DNA of 64,000 nt from an uncultured Lachnospiraceae bacterium (lineage in GTDB: Bacteria; Bacillota; Clostridia; Lachnospirales; Lachnospiraceae), in contig CAJUFU010000003.1 of NCBI GenBank assembly GCA_910585555.1, forward strand, positions 1 to 64,000, in the 5' to 3' direction. The position numbers and the translations under genes are program-made. The notes beneath the pieces are model-generated. The model was given only the letters and a program-made list of their open reading frames with translations, ran no database searches and was not told the DNA's origin. Of this stretch, positions 52,331 through 61,105 are shown piece after piece. Every line of letters starts with the position of its first letter. Within the stretch, counting starts at the first letter, position 1.

Positions 52331-54181
52331 ATGAAACGATTTGTCCATCTCACCTTTACTGCCAAGCTTGTGACCATGATCTGTCTTTTCCATATCCTGT
52401 CTATCTCCGCCGTATCGTACTTAAATTACCAAAGATATTCCAGACAGGTAACCGAACAGACCATTGCGCAGACCCAGCAGATCATCGAGCAGACCGGTTC
52501 TAATATTCATATTTATCTCAATGAATTAAACCGCTTGACGTTAGCCCCCTATTATAATGACGATGTCTTAGACAGCCTGGAACTCTCCCCCAGTTCCCCG
52601 GAAGAACAGCTGTACGCCAGTCGGACAATCGGAGATTTCCTTTCTTCCGTCATGACCCTTCCCCGGGATGAAATCCTGCGGGTCTATATCATGAATGACA
52701 AAAACATCTATTCCTATACCCGGACACCCTACGAAATGGCTGACTTCGATTCTTACCAGGAGAGCAGTTGGTATAAGCAAGCGGCCTTACAGACGAAACC
52801 AATCTATATCCCGCCCCATCTCGAAAAAGCCTTTGGCAGCAGAAAAACCCCCATCTTTTCCATTGTCAGGCCAATCAGGAGTAAAAAGGATAATGATGTG
52901 CTGCTGGGGGTCATAAAAGTAGATGCGGACTATTCCGGCATCCGCAAGATCTGTGACCGGGTGGAATTAAAAGAAGGAGGCGCCCTCATCATCTTAAACG
53001 ATGAAAACCAGATCATCTATCAGACAAACGAACAATTCGGTTCCGATTTTTTGTCCTTTTTCAGCCCCTCCGGAACAACGACGAAAGAGCATTTTTTTAC
53101 AGGCCCTGACGGTAAACAGTATATCTGGAACCATTACGCCATCGCCTCCTCCGGCCTTAAGATCATTGCCCTGAATTCCTACAGCGAGCTGATGGAACCC
53201 ATGAGAGAAAATATGCGAAAGACCATACTGCTGACCCTGGCATGTATTATGACATCCATCGCCGTTTTTACTCTTTTTATCCGGAAATTCCTGGCGCCGC
53301 TCAACACCATCATCAGCCTCATGAAGAAAGTGGAAAGCGGGGACCTTGACGTACAGGCGCCTGTCCGGACGAAAGACGAGATTGGTTACCTGACCCTGTC
53401 TTTCAACCGGATGATCAATCACCTGAAACAGTTCGTCCACAGGAACACGCAGCTTGTCAAGCAAGTCTATGAGACGAACTACCTGTATAAAGAATCCCAG
53501 TACAATGCATTGTGTAACCAGATAAAACCCCATTTTATGTACAATACCCTGAACACCATAAGCCTGTTAGTCAAATGCAGCGAAAACGCAAAAGCAGTCA
53601 GCGCCATCGAGTCTTTCTCCTCTTATCTCGGGGGAATCATGAACGCTGACAAGGAGATTCCGCTGGAAAATGAAATACAGATCTGTCTTGCCTATCTCTC
53701 CATTATGCAGATGCGCTACGAAGATAAGCTGACTTACCGGATTGCGGTGGACCCCTGTCTATACCAATGCCAGATACCCTCCCTCTCCCTCCAGACATTG
53801 GTGGAAAATGCGGTAAAACATGGTTGTGAGAAAAGCCGGGGCAATGTACATATTGACCTGGTCTCCGCCCTTTCGCCAAACGGCTATCTGATTCAGATAT
53901 CCGATAACGGCCCAGGCATTGAGCCGGACAAACTCTGTGAAATCAATGCCAAACTCCAAAACAGCATCGGCACCGAAGAGATACCTTCTGGCATGTCGGA
54001 CTTCCAGGACGCCAAACCGCAGGGCAGCATCGGCCTAATCAATATCTGCAGACGCCTGCTGCTTAAATTTGGCAAAGATGCCCGTATACAAATTGATTCC
54101 GCCTTGGGTACAGGAACCACAATTACCCTGCATATTCCCGAAAGGCAGACAGGAGAAGATACGCCATGTACCATATATTAG
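52331..54181 (+). CDS. Sensor histidine kinase, YesM type
   Basis: A 616-residue kinase with a first membrane helix (about 10-32), an outer dCache-like domain (about 35-285), a second helix (about 295-315, ILLTLACIMTSIAVFTLFI) and HAMP (about 320-370). The His_kinase domain carries the phospho-acceptor in CNQIKPHFMYNTLNTISLL, and the HATPase domain has LVENAVKHGCEKS and DNGPGIEP. The start is the ATG behind AGGAGG. It overlaps the YesN-type regulator by 16 bp. This pair usually senses an extracellular sugar, often with its binding protein, and activates the neighbouring ABC operon. Confidence 0.95.
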   Translation: MKRFVHLTFTAKLVTMICLFHILSISAVSYLNYQRYSRQVTEQTIAQTQQIIEQTGSNIHIYLNELNRLTLAPYYNDDVLDSLELSPSSPEEQLYASRTIGDFLSSVMTLPRDEILRVYIMNDKNIYSYTRTPYEMADFDSYQESSWYKQAALQTKPIYIPPHLEKAFGSRKTPIFSIVRPIRSKKDNDVLLGVIKVDADYSGIRKICDRVELKEGGALIILNDENQIIYQTNEQFGSDFLSFFSPSGTTTKEHFFTGPDGKQYIWNHYAIASSGLKIIALNSYSELMEPMRENMRKTILLTLACIMTSIAVFTLFIRKFLAPLNTIISLMKKVESGDLDVQAPVRTKDEIGYLTLSFNRMINHLKQFVHRNTQLVKQVYETNYLYKESQYNALCNQIKPHFMYNTLNTISLLVKCSENAKAVSAIESFSSYLGGIMNADKEIPLENEIQICLAYLSIMQMRYEDKLTYRIAVDPCLYQCQIPSLSLQTLVENAVKHGCEKSRGNVHIDLVSALSPNGYLIQISDNGPGIEPDKLCEINAKLQNSIGTEEIPSGMSDFQDAKPQGSIGLINICRRLLLKFGKDARIQIDSALGTGTTITLHIPERQTGEDTPCTIY

Positions 54182-55824
54182 TAGTGGATGATGAAAAACT
54201 GATGCGCACCTACCTTGCCGACAATATTCCCCGCTTTACTGACCGCTTCCAGGTAAGCGGTGTGGCCGGGGACGGCTTAGAAGCCATCGAACTTTTGAGA
54301 AGACAGCATTTTGATGTGGTCATTACTGATATTAAAATGCCGGAAGTGGACGGCTTAAGCCTTGCAAAATACATTGCTGACAACTATCCCGGAATCATTG
54401 TAATCATCATCTCCGGCTATGACGATTTTGAATATGCCCAGACTGCCATCCGATACCATGTAACGGATTATCTGCTAAAACCGTTGGTAGACCAGAACCT
54501 TACCGTCCTGCTGGAAACCATAGCGGGCCGTTTGGATGAACAGCATTCTCATGCTTTTTTGTCCACAGCACAAAATTCCACGCAGACCAACCTGCGGGAA
54601 GCTCTGTTAGAGGCCGTCTTAGCGCAGAACACCGCCCTGACCTACCATCTTTTCCAGCAGTTGGAATCCTGCGGCCTGCCCTGTGAAAAGGGCTTCTATA
54701 TGCTTCTGCAATGTATGCCTGACACCCTGGACCTGCTTATAAAAAACCGGAATGCATCTGATACAACGACAGACCATCTCAGGCTGAATCAAATACTTAA
54801 GGCACTCTGCTTAAGCCACGGATACACCGCGCTGTACAACACTGACGGGAGTACTTATGTCCTGCTATATGCACCCGATTCTTCCCTGCTCCCCAATAGA
54901 GCGCAGGAGCTGTACCGTGAACTGGCAAAACAGACGTCATCCGGCAGACTGCCTAAGGTCACCGTCTATGGAAGCCAAATTGTGAATGACATGATGATGC
55001 TCCCTTATGCCCGCCAGGAAATTCACCGCTTGGCGCCGCTTTCCTTGTTTCATCACGACTGTCCTCTTCTTTCCTCCCAAACGGAGGAGGACGAAGCACT
55101 CATCCATGCCGTAAATGCTCTTAGCGAACAAATTTATACGGATTATCTTACCGCTTCCGCAGATCATTTATATCTGGACATTGGAAAGCTAATCTCACTG
55201 GTTCATCAAAACGCCCCCTTAGGGGAAACTGCAGATTTAAAACAATCCGCCTGCCCTTTACAGGCAGGGTATGCCTCCATACTGCGCCTTGGCTCTTATC
55301 TGATCACTGCGGTCTGTGGACGCGCCAGACTCAGCCCTGCTTATCAAAGGAAAGCTTATGCCGAACTGTTTCGCCAGATTGACCTCTATATGCCCGCGGG
55401 CTTACCGGATGAAACCACAAGCCGTCAGATTCTTACCAATACAATCTCTACCCTTGTATCCTCCCCCGCCAGGTCCTTATCCTCCGAACCGGGAGATATT
55501 GCCGCGAAGGCCCAGAAATATATTTTATCCCATTACCAGGAGAACATATCCCTCTCCGATGTGGCCGCCCACTGTGGAATCAACAGCAGCTATCTGAGTG
55601 ACCTGTTCCATAAGACATTGAAGGAACCTTACACGAAATACCTGCTTCGCATCCGCATGGAGCAGGCTGCCAGACTGCTGCGTCAAACCCCGGACATCCG
55701 CATCTACACCGTGGCGGAACAGACAGGCTTTGTCTCCGTCAAGCACTTTAACGCAGTCTTTAAAAAATATTATGGCGTTACACCCAAAGAATTCATGCGG
55801 GGCAAGAATTATGAACATCCGTAA
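54166..55824 (+). CDS. Response regulator, YesN type, with AraC DNA-binding domain
   Basis: A 552-residue regulator. The receiver has ILVVDDEKLMRTYLA, phospho-acceptor in DVVITDIKMPEVDG and Lys in DYLLKPLVD. A middle region of unknown function (about 130-440) is followed by a C-terminal AraC double helix-turn-helix (ISLSDVAAHCGINSSYLSDL ... FVSVKHFNAVFKKYYGVTPK). It is translated from an ATG inside the end of the kinase gene. It is expected to activate the divergent binding protein-permease-GH66 operon. Confidence 0.95.
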   Translation: MYHILVVDDEKLMRTYLADNIPRFTDRFQVSGVAGDGLEAIELLRRQHFDVVITDIKMPEVDGLSLAKYIADNYPGIIVIIISGYDDFEYAQTAIRYHVTDYLLKPLVDQNLTVLLETIAGRLDEQHSHAFLSTAQNSTQTNLREALLEAVLAQNTALTYHLFQQLESCGLPCEKGFYMLLQCMPDTLDLLIKNRNASDTTTDHLRLNQILKALCLSHGYTALYNTDGSTYVLLYAPDSSLLPNRAQELYRELAKQTSSGRLPKVTVYGSQIVNDMMMLPYARQEIHRLAPLSLFHHDCPLLSSQTEEDEALIHAVNALSEQIYTDYLTASADHLYLDIGKLISLVHQNAPLGETADLKQSACPLQAGYASILRLGSYLITAVCGRARLSPAYQRKAYAELFRQIDLYMPAGLPDETTSRQILTNTISTLVSSPARSLSSEPGDIAAKAQKYILSHYQENISLSDVAAHCGINSSYLSDLFHKTLKEPYTKYLLRIRMEQAARLLRQTPDIRIYTVAEQTGFVSVKHFNAVFKKYYGVTPKEFMRGKNYEHP

Positions 55825-55852
55825 GACAAATAGGGAATTGCACAAACAGTAC

Positions 55853-56407
55853 CTAACGATACGTAATTCCCCTTCCCATATGTGGCGCTAGCGCGCTGTA
55901 AGCCGCATCTGTTATAAAAATGACTAAAATAGTCAATGTTATCCATGTCCTGGCCTTTCCCGGAATCCTGCGATAAAGCGAATGAAGAAGCGGCGCCACC
56001 ACACAGACAAGGACGGCGCCGCCAAGGCCAAACAAAATGCTGCTGGCAAAACAGATGCGGCCATGCAGATTCCAGTTCATCTGGCTGTAGTCCCACCACT
56101 TGACTCCCCAAGTCAATTCCAGATACCACCCTGTCAGATATTCCAGTACCGTACACAAACACATGGATGACAGAAATGTCAAAAAAGTTCTGTCCCGCCA
56201 CTTATGAAAGAGAATTTCCAGCATCACTGCGCCTATTCCGTAAATTGGCAGCCATGGTCCTGTAAGAAACCCACGATTGACATAAGCGTCATCTTGAAAA
56301 ATATAAATACAGCCCTCCCATAGCCACCCAAACAGGGCCGCTATGAAAAATAGATACAGATAGAATACGAAATCCCATTTCTCCGGTTCTGACGCTGTCG
56401 CTTTCAT
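55853..56407 (-). CDS. Putative ABC transporter permease (CmpB/DUF1113-like membrane protein)
   Basis: A 184-residue membrane protein with about five helices (FYLYLFFIAALFGWLWEGCI, GPWLPIYGIGAVMLEILFHK). The motifs FGWLWEG, NRGFLTGPWLPIYG and EYLTGWYLELTWGVKWWDYS are characteristic of the CmpB-type family often called a putative ABC transporter permease, with no proven function. The ATG has AAAGGAG 7 bases upstream; the frame extends 13 codons further with no such signal. It stands alone, tail-to-tail with the YesN-type gene. Confidence 0.88.
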   Translation of the reverse strand: MKATASEPEKWDFVFYLYLFFIAALFGWLWEGCIYIFQDDAYVNRGFLTGPWLPIYGIGAVMLEILFHKWRDRTFLTFLSSMCLCTVLEYLTGWYLELTWGVKWWDYSQMNWNLHGRICFASSILFGLGGAVLVCVVAPLLHSLYRRIPGKARTWITLTILVIFITDAAYSALAPHMGRGITYR

Positions 56408-56420
56408 ATATTGACTCCTT

Positions 56421-56449
56421 TGGTAAATATTATGAGTATTTACCATTTT
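56421..56449. promoter_or_regulatory. Palindrome upstream of the CmpB-like gene
   Basis: A perfect 9-bp inverted repeat, TGGTAAATA and TATTTACCA, separated by about 7 bases, lies just upstream of the start codon at 56407. It could be an operator. On the plus strand a short T-run follows, so a hairpin or terminator cannot be excluded. Confidence 0.45.
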
Positions 56450-56611
56450 TTGCTATCTTATACAATACTTTGCAATCTGGTATGGTCAAAAAATCTCAAT
56501 TTGGTACTTTTAGAGATTCCAAACTTCCATATAATAAAGTAAAGCGAAGCGAAGTAAATTCCAATTCCTACAGAATGAACTTCTCTACATAATAAAAAAG
56601 GAGTAATGATT

Positions 56612-57193
56612 ATGAAAAATGAAAAATTATTGAAAATAGTGTTTACGGGCATCTTTGCCGCGCTCTCTTATGTGGTGTTCACTTTTTTGCAGATTAAGAT
56701 ACCTCTGCCGGGCGGCGACGCCACTTCCATTCACCTGGGCAACGCGGTATGCGTTCTTGGCGCCCTGCTTCTGGGCGGCGTCTACGGCGGACTCGGAGGC
56801 GCCATCGGCATGACCATCGGCGATCTTTTGGACCCGGTCTACGTGGTCTATGCCCCTAAGACTTTTTTGTTAAAATTCTGTATTGGCTTTATTACCGGCC
56901 TGATTGCCCACAAACTTGGACACGTCAGCACCGAAACCGACAACAAGAAAGTCCTGAGATGGACCATCGCCGCCTCCGTCTGCGGATTGCTGTTCAATGT
57001 GATTTTCGATCCACTGATCGGCTACTTCTACAAATTGGTGATCTTAGGCAAACCGGCCGCAGAACTGACACTTGCCTGGAACGTGGCTTCCACTTCCATC
57101 AATGCGGTGACCTCCACGATTGTATCTGTGCTGGTATATATGGCATTGCGGCCTGCCCTGAAAAAATCAGGACTGTTTTTTACGATTTCCTAA
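56612..57193 (+). CDS. ECF transporter S component
   Basis: A 193-residue membrane protein with five to six helices (LLKIVFTGIFAALSYVVFTF, VCVLGALLLGGVYGGLGGAI, IAASVCGLLFNVIFD). The small-residue motifs GGVYGGLGGAIGMTIGDL and the early AALSYVVF helix fit S components of energy-coupling-factor importers. The ligand cannot be named; the DLLDPVYVVYAPKTFLLKF region resembles vitamin or precursor binders of the ECF class II group. AAGGAG lies 8 bases before the ATG. A terminator follows, so it is a single-gene transcript. Confidence 0.85.
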   Translation: MKNEKLLKIVFTGIFAALSYVVFTFLQIKIPLPGGDATSIHLGNAVCVLGALLLGGVYGGLGGAIGMTIGDLLDPVYVVYAPKTFLLKFCIGFITGLIAHKLGHVSTETDNKKVLRWTIAASVCGLLFNVIFDPLIGYFYKLVILGKPAAELTLAWNVASTSINAVTSTIVSVLVYMALRPALKKSGLFFTIS

Positions 57194-57272
57194 TAGAATT
57201 GATTTCGCATGAGAGTGAAAGGCTCTCAATTGGGTGGCAGGCACCTAAATAAACCAGTGTACAAATGTTTTG

Positions 57273-57300
57273 AAGGCCTTGAGTTATCAAGGCCTTTTTA
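57273..57300 (+). terminator. Rho-independent terminator after the ECF gene
   Basis: A 10-bp stem (AAGGCCTTGA with TCAAGGCCTT), a 4-base loop, then a T-run of five. It follows the S-component gene by 80 bp. Confidence 0.9.
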
Positions 57301-57341
57301 CGTATCACATCAAGCTTTCAATTCTTCCTGCGAAGCTAAAA

Positions 57342-57755
57342 TCATATAACCATAAACAAGGTTCCTGCACCAATCAAGATGCATCCAATCAGCGACTTTA
57401 CCGTAAATTGTTCATGAAGCAATAGAAAGGCTAACAAAAGGGTTATCACAACACTCAGCTTATCAACCGGCACCACCTTAGAAGCTTCCCCAATCTGTAA
57501 TGCCCGATAATAGCAGAGCCATGATGCCCCGGTTGCCAATCCGGAAAGAATCAAAAAAATCCAGCTTTTCTTACTGATTTCCGTGATGCCGCTCTGTGTA
57601 TTTGTCAAAAATACCATGCCCCATGACATAATGACGACCACCACTGTCCGTATCGCTGTGGCAAGGTTTGAATTAACGCCCTCTATGCCTATTTTCGCCA
57701 GTATCGATGTGAATGCCGCAAACACCGCAGATAATATTGCAAATACAAACCACAT
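57342..57755 (-). CDS. Half-size EamA-family transporter
   Basis: A 137-residue membrane protein with about five helices and a single EamA (DMT) repeat (FAILSAVFAAFTSILAKIGI, GLATGASWLCYYRALQIGEA, VPVDKLSVVITLLLAFLLLH). The full two-repeat proteins are about 290 residues; single-repeat members like this work as dimers in other families. Motifs AKIGIEGV and LLLHEQFTVKSLIGCILIGAG are typical. The substrate is unknown. Confidence 0.87.
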   Translation of the reverse strand: MWFVFAILSAVFAAFTSILAKIGIEGVNSNLATAIRTVVVVIMSWGMVFLTNTQSGITEISKKSWIFLILSGLATGASWLCYYRALQIGEASKVVPVDKLSVVITLLLAFLLLHEQFTVKSLIGCILIGAGTLFMVI

Positions 57756-58319
57756 GTAAATCCGCCTCCTGTCTTACTTATCCTTCTCCATTTCCTTCTC
57801 AAGCACTGTGTTACATCTCCGGCAAGAAACACAGGTTATCCAGTTTCAAGTGAATGCCCTCCAAAATTCGGCCCTGCTTTTCCTCTGTCCTGTAATACTT
57901 TGGCACCAGCTTTTCGCTGCCTATAACCTATCATTCCCCTGACGCATTGTCAACCGCTTTCCTGCTTTTTTCCGCCACTTTCTGCATCTGGATTTTTATG
58001 AAAAGGAATAGCAGCTAATAAATTTACAAATATATTGCCTATACCAATGCAGATATTGGGAAGGTACAATTTCTCATTTTACTTTTACATTACATAAAAT
58101 TGTGTTAACATCACACAACTATTATTTACCATATACAAAGCGGGTACAGAGCATTTTTATGGGCTCTGCACCCGCCGCTTTTTGTCCGCCTTACAGAACT
58201 TTTTCTTCTCCGCTCCTGATGCCGCCTGATGCCGCCCAACGGGGTACATCCAACTTCATTAGGCTCTTTGCTCTGTTCTTTGGCGTTTTCCAATGCCGCT
58301 TATTATCCTTTTCCTTGTC
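57756..58319. other. Gene-free stretch
   Basis: A gap of 564 bp with no coding frame I can support. A strong hairpin lies at 58137-58184. AT-rich sequence just before it has a possible promoter (TTTACA near 58086, TAACAT near 58106) and an imperfect inverted repeat TTGTG...CACAA at 58100-58118. Nothing else was recognised. Confidence 0.6.
58137..58184 (+). terminator. Strong terminator-like hairpin
   Basis: A 13-bp stem with one mismatch (GCGGGTACAGAGC at 58140-58152 with GCTCTGCACCCGC at 58163-58175), followed by CGCTTTTTG on the plus strand. No plus-strand gene ends here. It could end the minus-strand PspC operon in the other direction (weaker T-run) or end an unannotated short transcript. 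Confidence 0.65.
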
Positions 58320-58529
58320 TCATCCCACACTGCCGTCGTTTTCCGGCATAATGACCGCCGCCACAATATAAACAATCAGCCCCGTACCGCAGCTTGCCAG
58401 AGAGCAAAGCAGCCATATCAGACGCACCAGCGTAGGATCGATATTCAGATACTCCCCGATACCGCCGCAGACACCGCATATCATTCTGTTTACCGTAGAA
58501 CGCATCAATTTTCTGTAATCATGATTCAT
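58320..58529 (-). CDS. PspC-domain membrane protein
   Basis: A 69-residue protein made of one PspC domain: LMRSTVNRMICGVCGGIGEY, then LNIDPTLVRLIWLLCSLA and a helix GTGLIVYIVAAVIMPEN. PspC domains sit in the membrane and are linked to envelope-stress responses. It is the last gene of the PadR-DUF1700-DUF4097 run. Confidence 0.92.
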   Translation of the reverse strand: MNHDYRKLMRSTVNRMICGVCGGIGEYLNIDPTLVRLIWLLCSLASCGTGLIVYIVAAVIMPENDGSVG

Positions 58530-58608
58530 AATCTTCTCCCTTCCGAAGCGTCAGTACACTGTCCCATAAAGACAACGCTGTGACACACCTGTTTGTGAAA
58601 AAGTGTTG

Positions 58609-59640
58609 TTATTTGTCAAATGTGACTGTAATATTGCCCATATCGCAGCTTATTTCAATCTGATTTTTCTTATCGATATTCCAGCTGCTGCTGTCTCCAA
58701 AACCGGAATAATGGTGATTGCCAATCTTGATATCTCCCATGCCGCAGTCCACATCAAATCCGTAGTCATCCTCCGAGCCTGTCAGTCTAAATTTTAAATT
58801 TCCCAGATCGCATTCCGCTTCTATACATCCTGCAAGGGTTCCTGTAATCTCCGCATTGCCCAAATCGATATCCACATCCGTAAACTCTCTCACATCAATA
58901 TCATGCACAGTCAGTTCGCCGGCGCCAATCTGCATAACCGCCTCCCTTGCCGCAAGCTTCGCCGCATTCATTTGACCGGCGCCTACCGTCAGACATATTC
59001 TATCCGCCTCAAGTTCCTTGGCTTCACAGACACCGGCGCCCACATTGATCAGTATCGAATCCGCTTTCAGCGAAACCGCATCCATGTAACCGGCTCCCAC
59101 CATGATATTCATGAGATCAAGATCGCAGCCTTTCGGCAGATACAGCTTGATATTGGCGCTGGTTCTGCTCCAGTCTCTATCCCGGCGCCGTCTGGTATTT
59201 CGTATAGAGAGAATGTCCTTATCTGCAGAATCTTTTTCTACTTTATAATAGGTCCTGCCCATATCATCATCGCAGGAAAGCCAAATGCTGTCGTCGGAGG
59301 ACTCCTCTATCTTAAGGTTACAATCCGCCATCTCCAGAAAGAGCTGACGCATACTATCTTTTGTCACGGCAAGTTTCTGTTTCGTGCCAGTGTTATCAAC
59401 CTGCTGCCAGTCGCCTTTCTCCCAGAAAGCATCTTCCTCCCAGTCGTCACTAAAAAATCCCAGACTGAATCCGCCGTCCTCCTGCCAGTTGCAAAAAAAG
59501 GGAATACCCGCTATACCGTTCAACGCCCCCGATGTAATCTGTCTAAATCCGCCCAGCACTCCACATACCGTACAGATCAGACAACCCAGAATGAACAGTA
59601 CCATCGCCGTAATCAGACAACCCTTTGTAAAATTTTTCAT
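58609..59640 (-). CDS. DUF4097-family protein with N-terminal membrane anchor
   Basis: A 343-residue protein with a membrane helix at residues 8-32 (LITAMVLFILGCLICTVCGV), then a spacer and a DUF4097 beta-solenoid-like domain (about 130-340) with repeating strands (IKLYLPKGCDLDLMNIMVGA, ADSILINVGAGVCEAKELEA, CLTVGAGQMNAAKLAAREAV). Its ATG overlaps the DUF1700 stop (ATGA). DUF4097 proteins often accompany PspC and DUF1700 proteins in envelope-stress operons. The molecular role is unknown. Confidence 0.9.
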   Translation of the reverse strand: MKNFTKGCLITAMVLFILGCLICTVCGVLGGFRQITSGALNGIAGIPFFCNWQEDGGFSLGFFSDDWEEDAFWEKGDWQQVDNTGTKQKLAVTKDSMRQLFLEMADCNLKIEESSDDSIWLSCDDDMGRTYYKVEKDSADKDILSIRNTRRRRDRDWSRTSANIKLYLPKGCDLDLMNIMVGAGYMDAVSLKADSILINVGAGVCEAKELEADRICLTVGAGQMNAAKLAAREAVMQIGAGELTVHDIDVREFTDVDIDLGNAEITGTLAGCIEAECDLGNLKFRLTGSEDDYGFDVDCGMGDIKIGNHHYSGFGDSSSWNIDKKNQIEISCDMGNITVTFDK

Positions 59641-60572
59641 GCCTGCGCACCTCCTTTATGAAAGATTTTCCGGCATAGACTGACAATGCCGCGAATCAGT
59701 GCCGGAATCGCTGTACCCACCACCAGCACCGTAAGCCATAGAAATACCAGTCCGAGCGCCACCAAGATAAACCCTACGCCAATCAGACTCATCCCGGCTA
59801 ACGGCATACCGAACATGGCTATGATTCCTGTAATGATCAGGGCAATACCCACCACTGCCATCACTGCTCCAGCCGCCAGAAAAGCCAGAAAAATACCGAA
59901 CAATCCGGCAATCAGACCCACGGAGCCGCCAAACAGGCCGCCTAGAATACTCAGCCAGATTGGTGATGAGAGAACAGCCAGAATCACAATGAGTGCAATC
60001 ATCCCGCCTGACAGCCTCTGAGGCGGCGGATTTTTACCAGCTGACTGCCCATAACTGCCGCCCTGTGCACCCGGGCCGCCATATGCGTTTCCCTGACTTC
60101 CCGGACCGCCGTATGCATTCCCTTGGTTTCCCGGACCTCCATATGCGCCGCCCTGGTTCCCTGAACCGCCATACGCACTGCTCTGGCTTCCCGGGCCGCC
60201 GTATGCACCGCTCTGGTTCTTCGGGCCGCCGTAAGTATATTGCTGTCCGGAAAATTGCCGCTCTTTGCCGCTTGCGCCATCCTGTGTCCCGCCAGGTCCC
60301 TGGGTCCGCATAACCTCATTTTTCCTCTGTTCTTCGAAGCTCCGAAAACCGGACTCCGTAAATTCCCCTGCACTGCCGCCATCTGAAAGTCCCGCTTTAA
60401 TAAACTTGGCCAGTTCTTCCGGGGAACCCAACGAGGCAATCACGCTCTGCTCATTTCCTTCTCCTGCATCATCAAAGTAGTCATTATAATATTGTATTGC
60501 CTCCTCCCGCTCTGTAGGCGGCACATCGCTAAGCGAAGCTGTCAGTCTCCTCATAAATTCCGCTCTATCCAT
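59637..60572 (-). CDS. DUF1700-family membrane protein with Gly-rich repeats
   Basis: A 311-residue protein. The N-terminal domain is typical DUF1700 (MDRAEFMRRLTASLSDVPPT, EREEAIQYYNDYFDDAGEG, ASLGSPEELAKFI). A Gly/Gln/Tyr-rich region (about 105-180) is built from a ten-residue repeat, AYGGPGxQGx. About five membrane helices fill the C-terminal 120 residues. The repeat is encoded by 30-bp DNA repeats and looks like an expanded low-complexity linker. Its first bases overlap the padR end by 8 bp. It likely sits in the membrane with the DUF4097 and PspC proteins. Confidence 0.9.
   Translation of the reverse strand: MDRAEFMRRLTASLSDVPPTEREEAIQYYNDYFDDAGEGNEQSVIASLGSPEELAKFIKAGLSDGGSAGEFTESGFRSFEEQRKNEVMRTQGPGGTQDGASGKERQFSGQQYTYGGPKNQSGAYGGPGSQSSAYGGSGNQGGAYGGPGNQGNAYGGPGSQGNAYGGPGAQGGSYGQSAGKNPPPQRLSGGMIALIVILAVLSSPIWLSILGGLFGGSVGLIAGLFGIFLAFLAAGAVMAVVGIALIITGIIAMFGMPLAGMSLIGVGFILVALGLVFLWLTVLVVGTAIPALIRGIVSLCRKIFHKGGAQA
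60076..60240 (-). repeat. 30-bp tandem repeats in the DUF1700 gene
   Basis: Five and a half degenerate 30-bp units (starts at 60076, 60106, 60136, 60166, 60196 and 60226) encode the ten-residue Ala-Tyr-Gly-Gly-Pro-Gly repeat. Units differ mainly at third codon positions, which suggests older expansion with selection for the protein sequence. Confidence 0.85.
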
Positions 60573-60891
60573 TCTTCAATCCTCCCTCAAAGATACTATT
60601 CAATTTGGCAGAATACCGATACCATTCGCTGATATACAGATTAAGCTGTGCCCTGCCTTTCTCTGTAATCCTGTAATACCGCCTGTTACGCCCGGCACAT
60701 TCCATATCGTGCACTTCCAGGCATTCATCCTTCTGCAGCCTGCGCAGAACCGGATACAAGGTAGACTCGGAAATTTCAATGACCTGCCGCACCTCCTGCG
60801 TAATCTTATACCCGTATGTGCCCTCCAGCTCATGGGATATCACCGCCAGCACTATGGCATCCAGTAATGCCGCACCCGTGTTAAAAACCAT
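60565..60891 (-). CDS. PadR-family transcription regulator
   Basis: A 108-residue regulator of the PadR winged-helix family: GAALLDAIVLAVISHELEGT, YGYKITQEVRQVIEISESTL, YPVLRRLQKDECLEV and GRNRRYYRITEKGRAQL are textbook. The start is the ATG of MVFNTGAALL behind AAAGGAG; the frame continues 12 codons upstream without a signal. It begins an operon with DUF1700, DUF4097 and PspC genes. Two palindromes over and below its promoter suggest autorepression. Confidence 0.93.
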   Translation of the reverse strand: MVFNTGAALLDAIVLAVISHELEGTYGYKITQEVRQVIEISESTLYPVLRRLQKDECLEVHDMECAGRNRRYYRITEKGRAQLNLYISEWYRYSAKLNSIFEGGLKNG

Positions 60892-60976
60892 GCAATATAC
60901 TCCTTTCCTCCTTTTTACATATCTCATAAAAACATCTCCATATGCGGATTGATAATATTGTTACAAAATATAATAT

Positions 60977-61035
60977 TATATGTCGTATAATATTATTTCT
61001 GCTTATACTATATGCCATATAATATTGTTTGTCAA
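60977..61035 (-). promoter_or_regulatory. Promoter and probable PadR operators
   Basis: On the minus strand TTGACA (61030-61035), a 17-base spacer and TATAGT (61007-61012). A perfect palindrome TATATGCCATATA (61009-61021) covers part of the -10 and the spacer, and a close copy TATATGTCGTATA (60977-60989) lies downstream, 32 bp centre to centre, three helical turns away. This is a likely site pair for repression by the PadR protein. Confidence 0.7.
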
Positions 61036-61105
61036 CATATATTTCCTGTTCTTTTTCTTAAAATTCTTTAAGAAATCCTTAACTGTTTCATAAGCATAAA
61101 ACACA

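Noticed and set aside
58100..58118. TTGTG...CACAA as a Rex or CRP operator
   Set aside because: The half-site spacing and inner bases do not fit either consensus, and no regulated gene start is close.
58102..58371. An 89-codon plus-strand frame
   Set aside because: It crosses the strong hairpin at 58137-58184 and the antisense of the pspC gene, with no family likeness.
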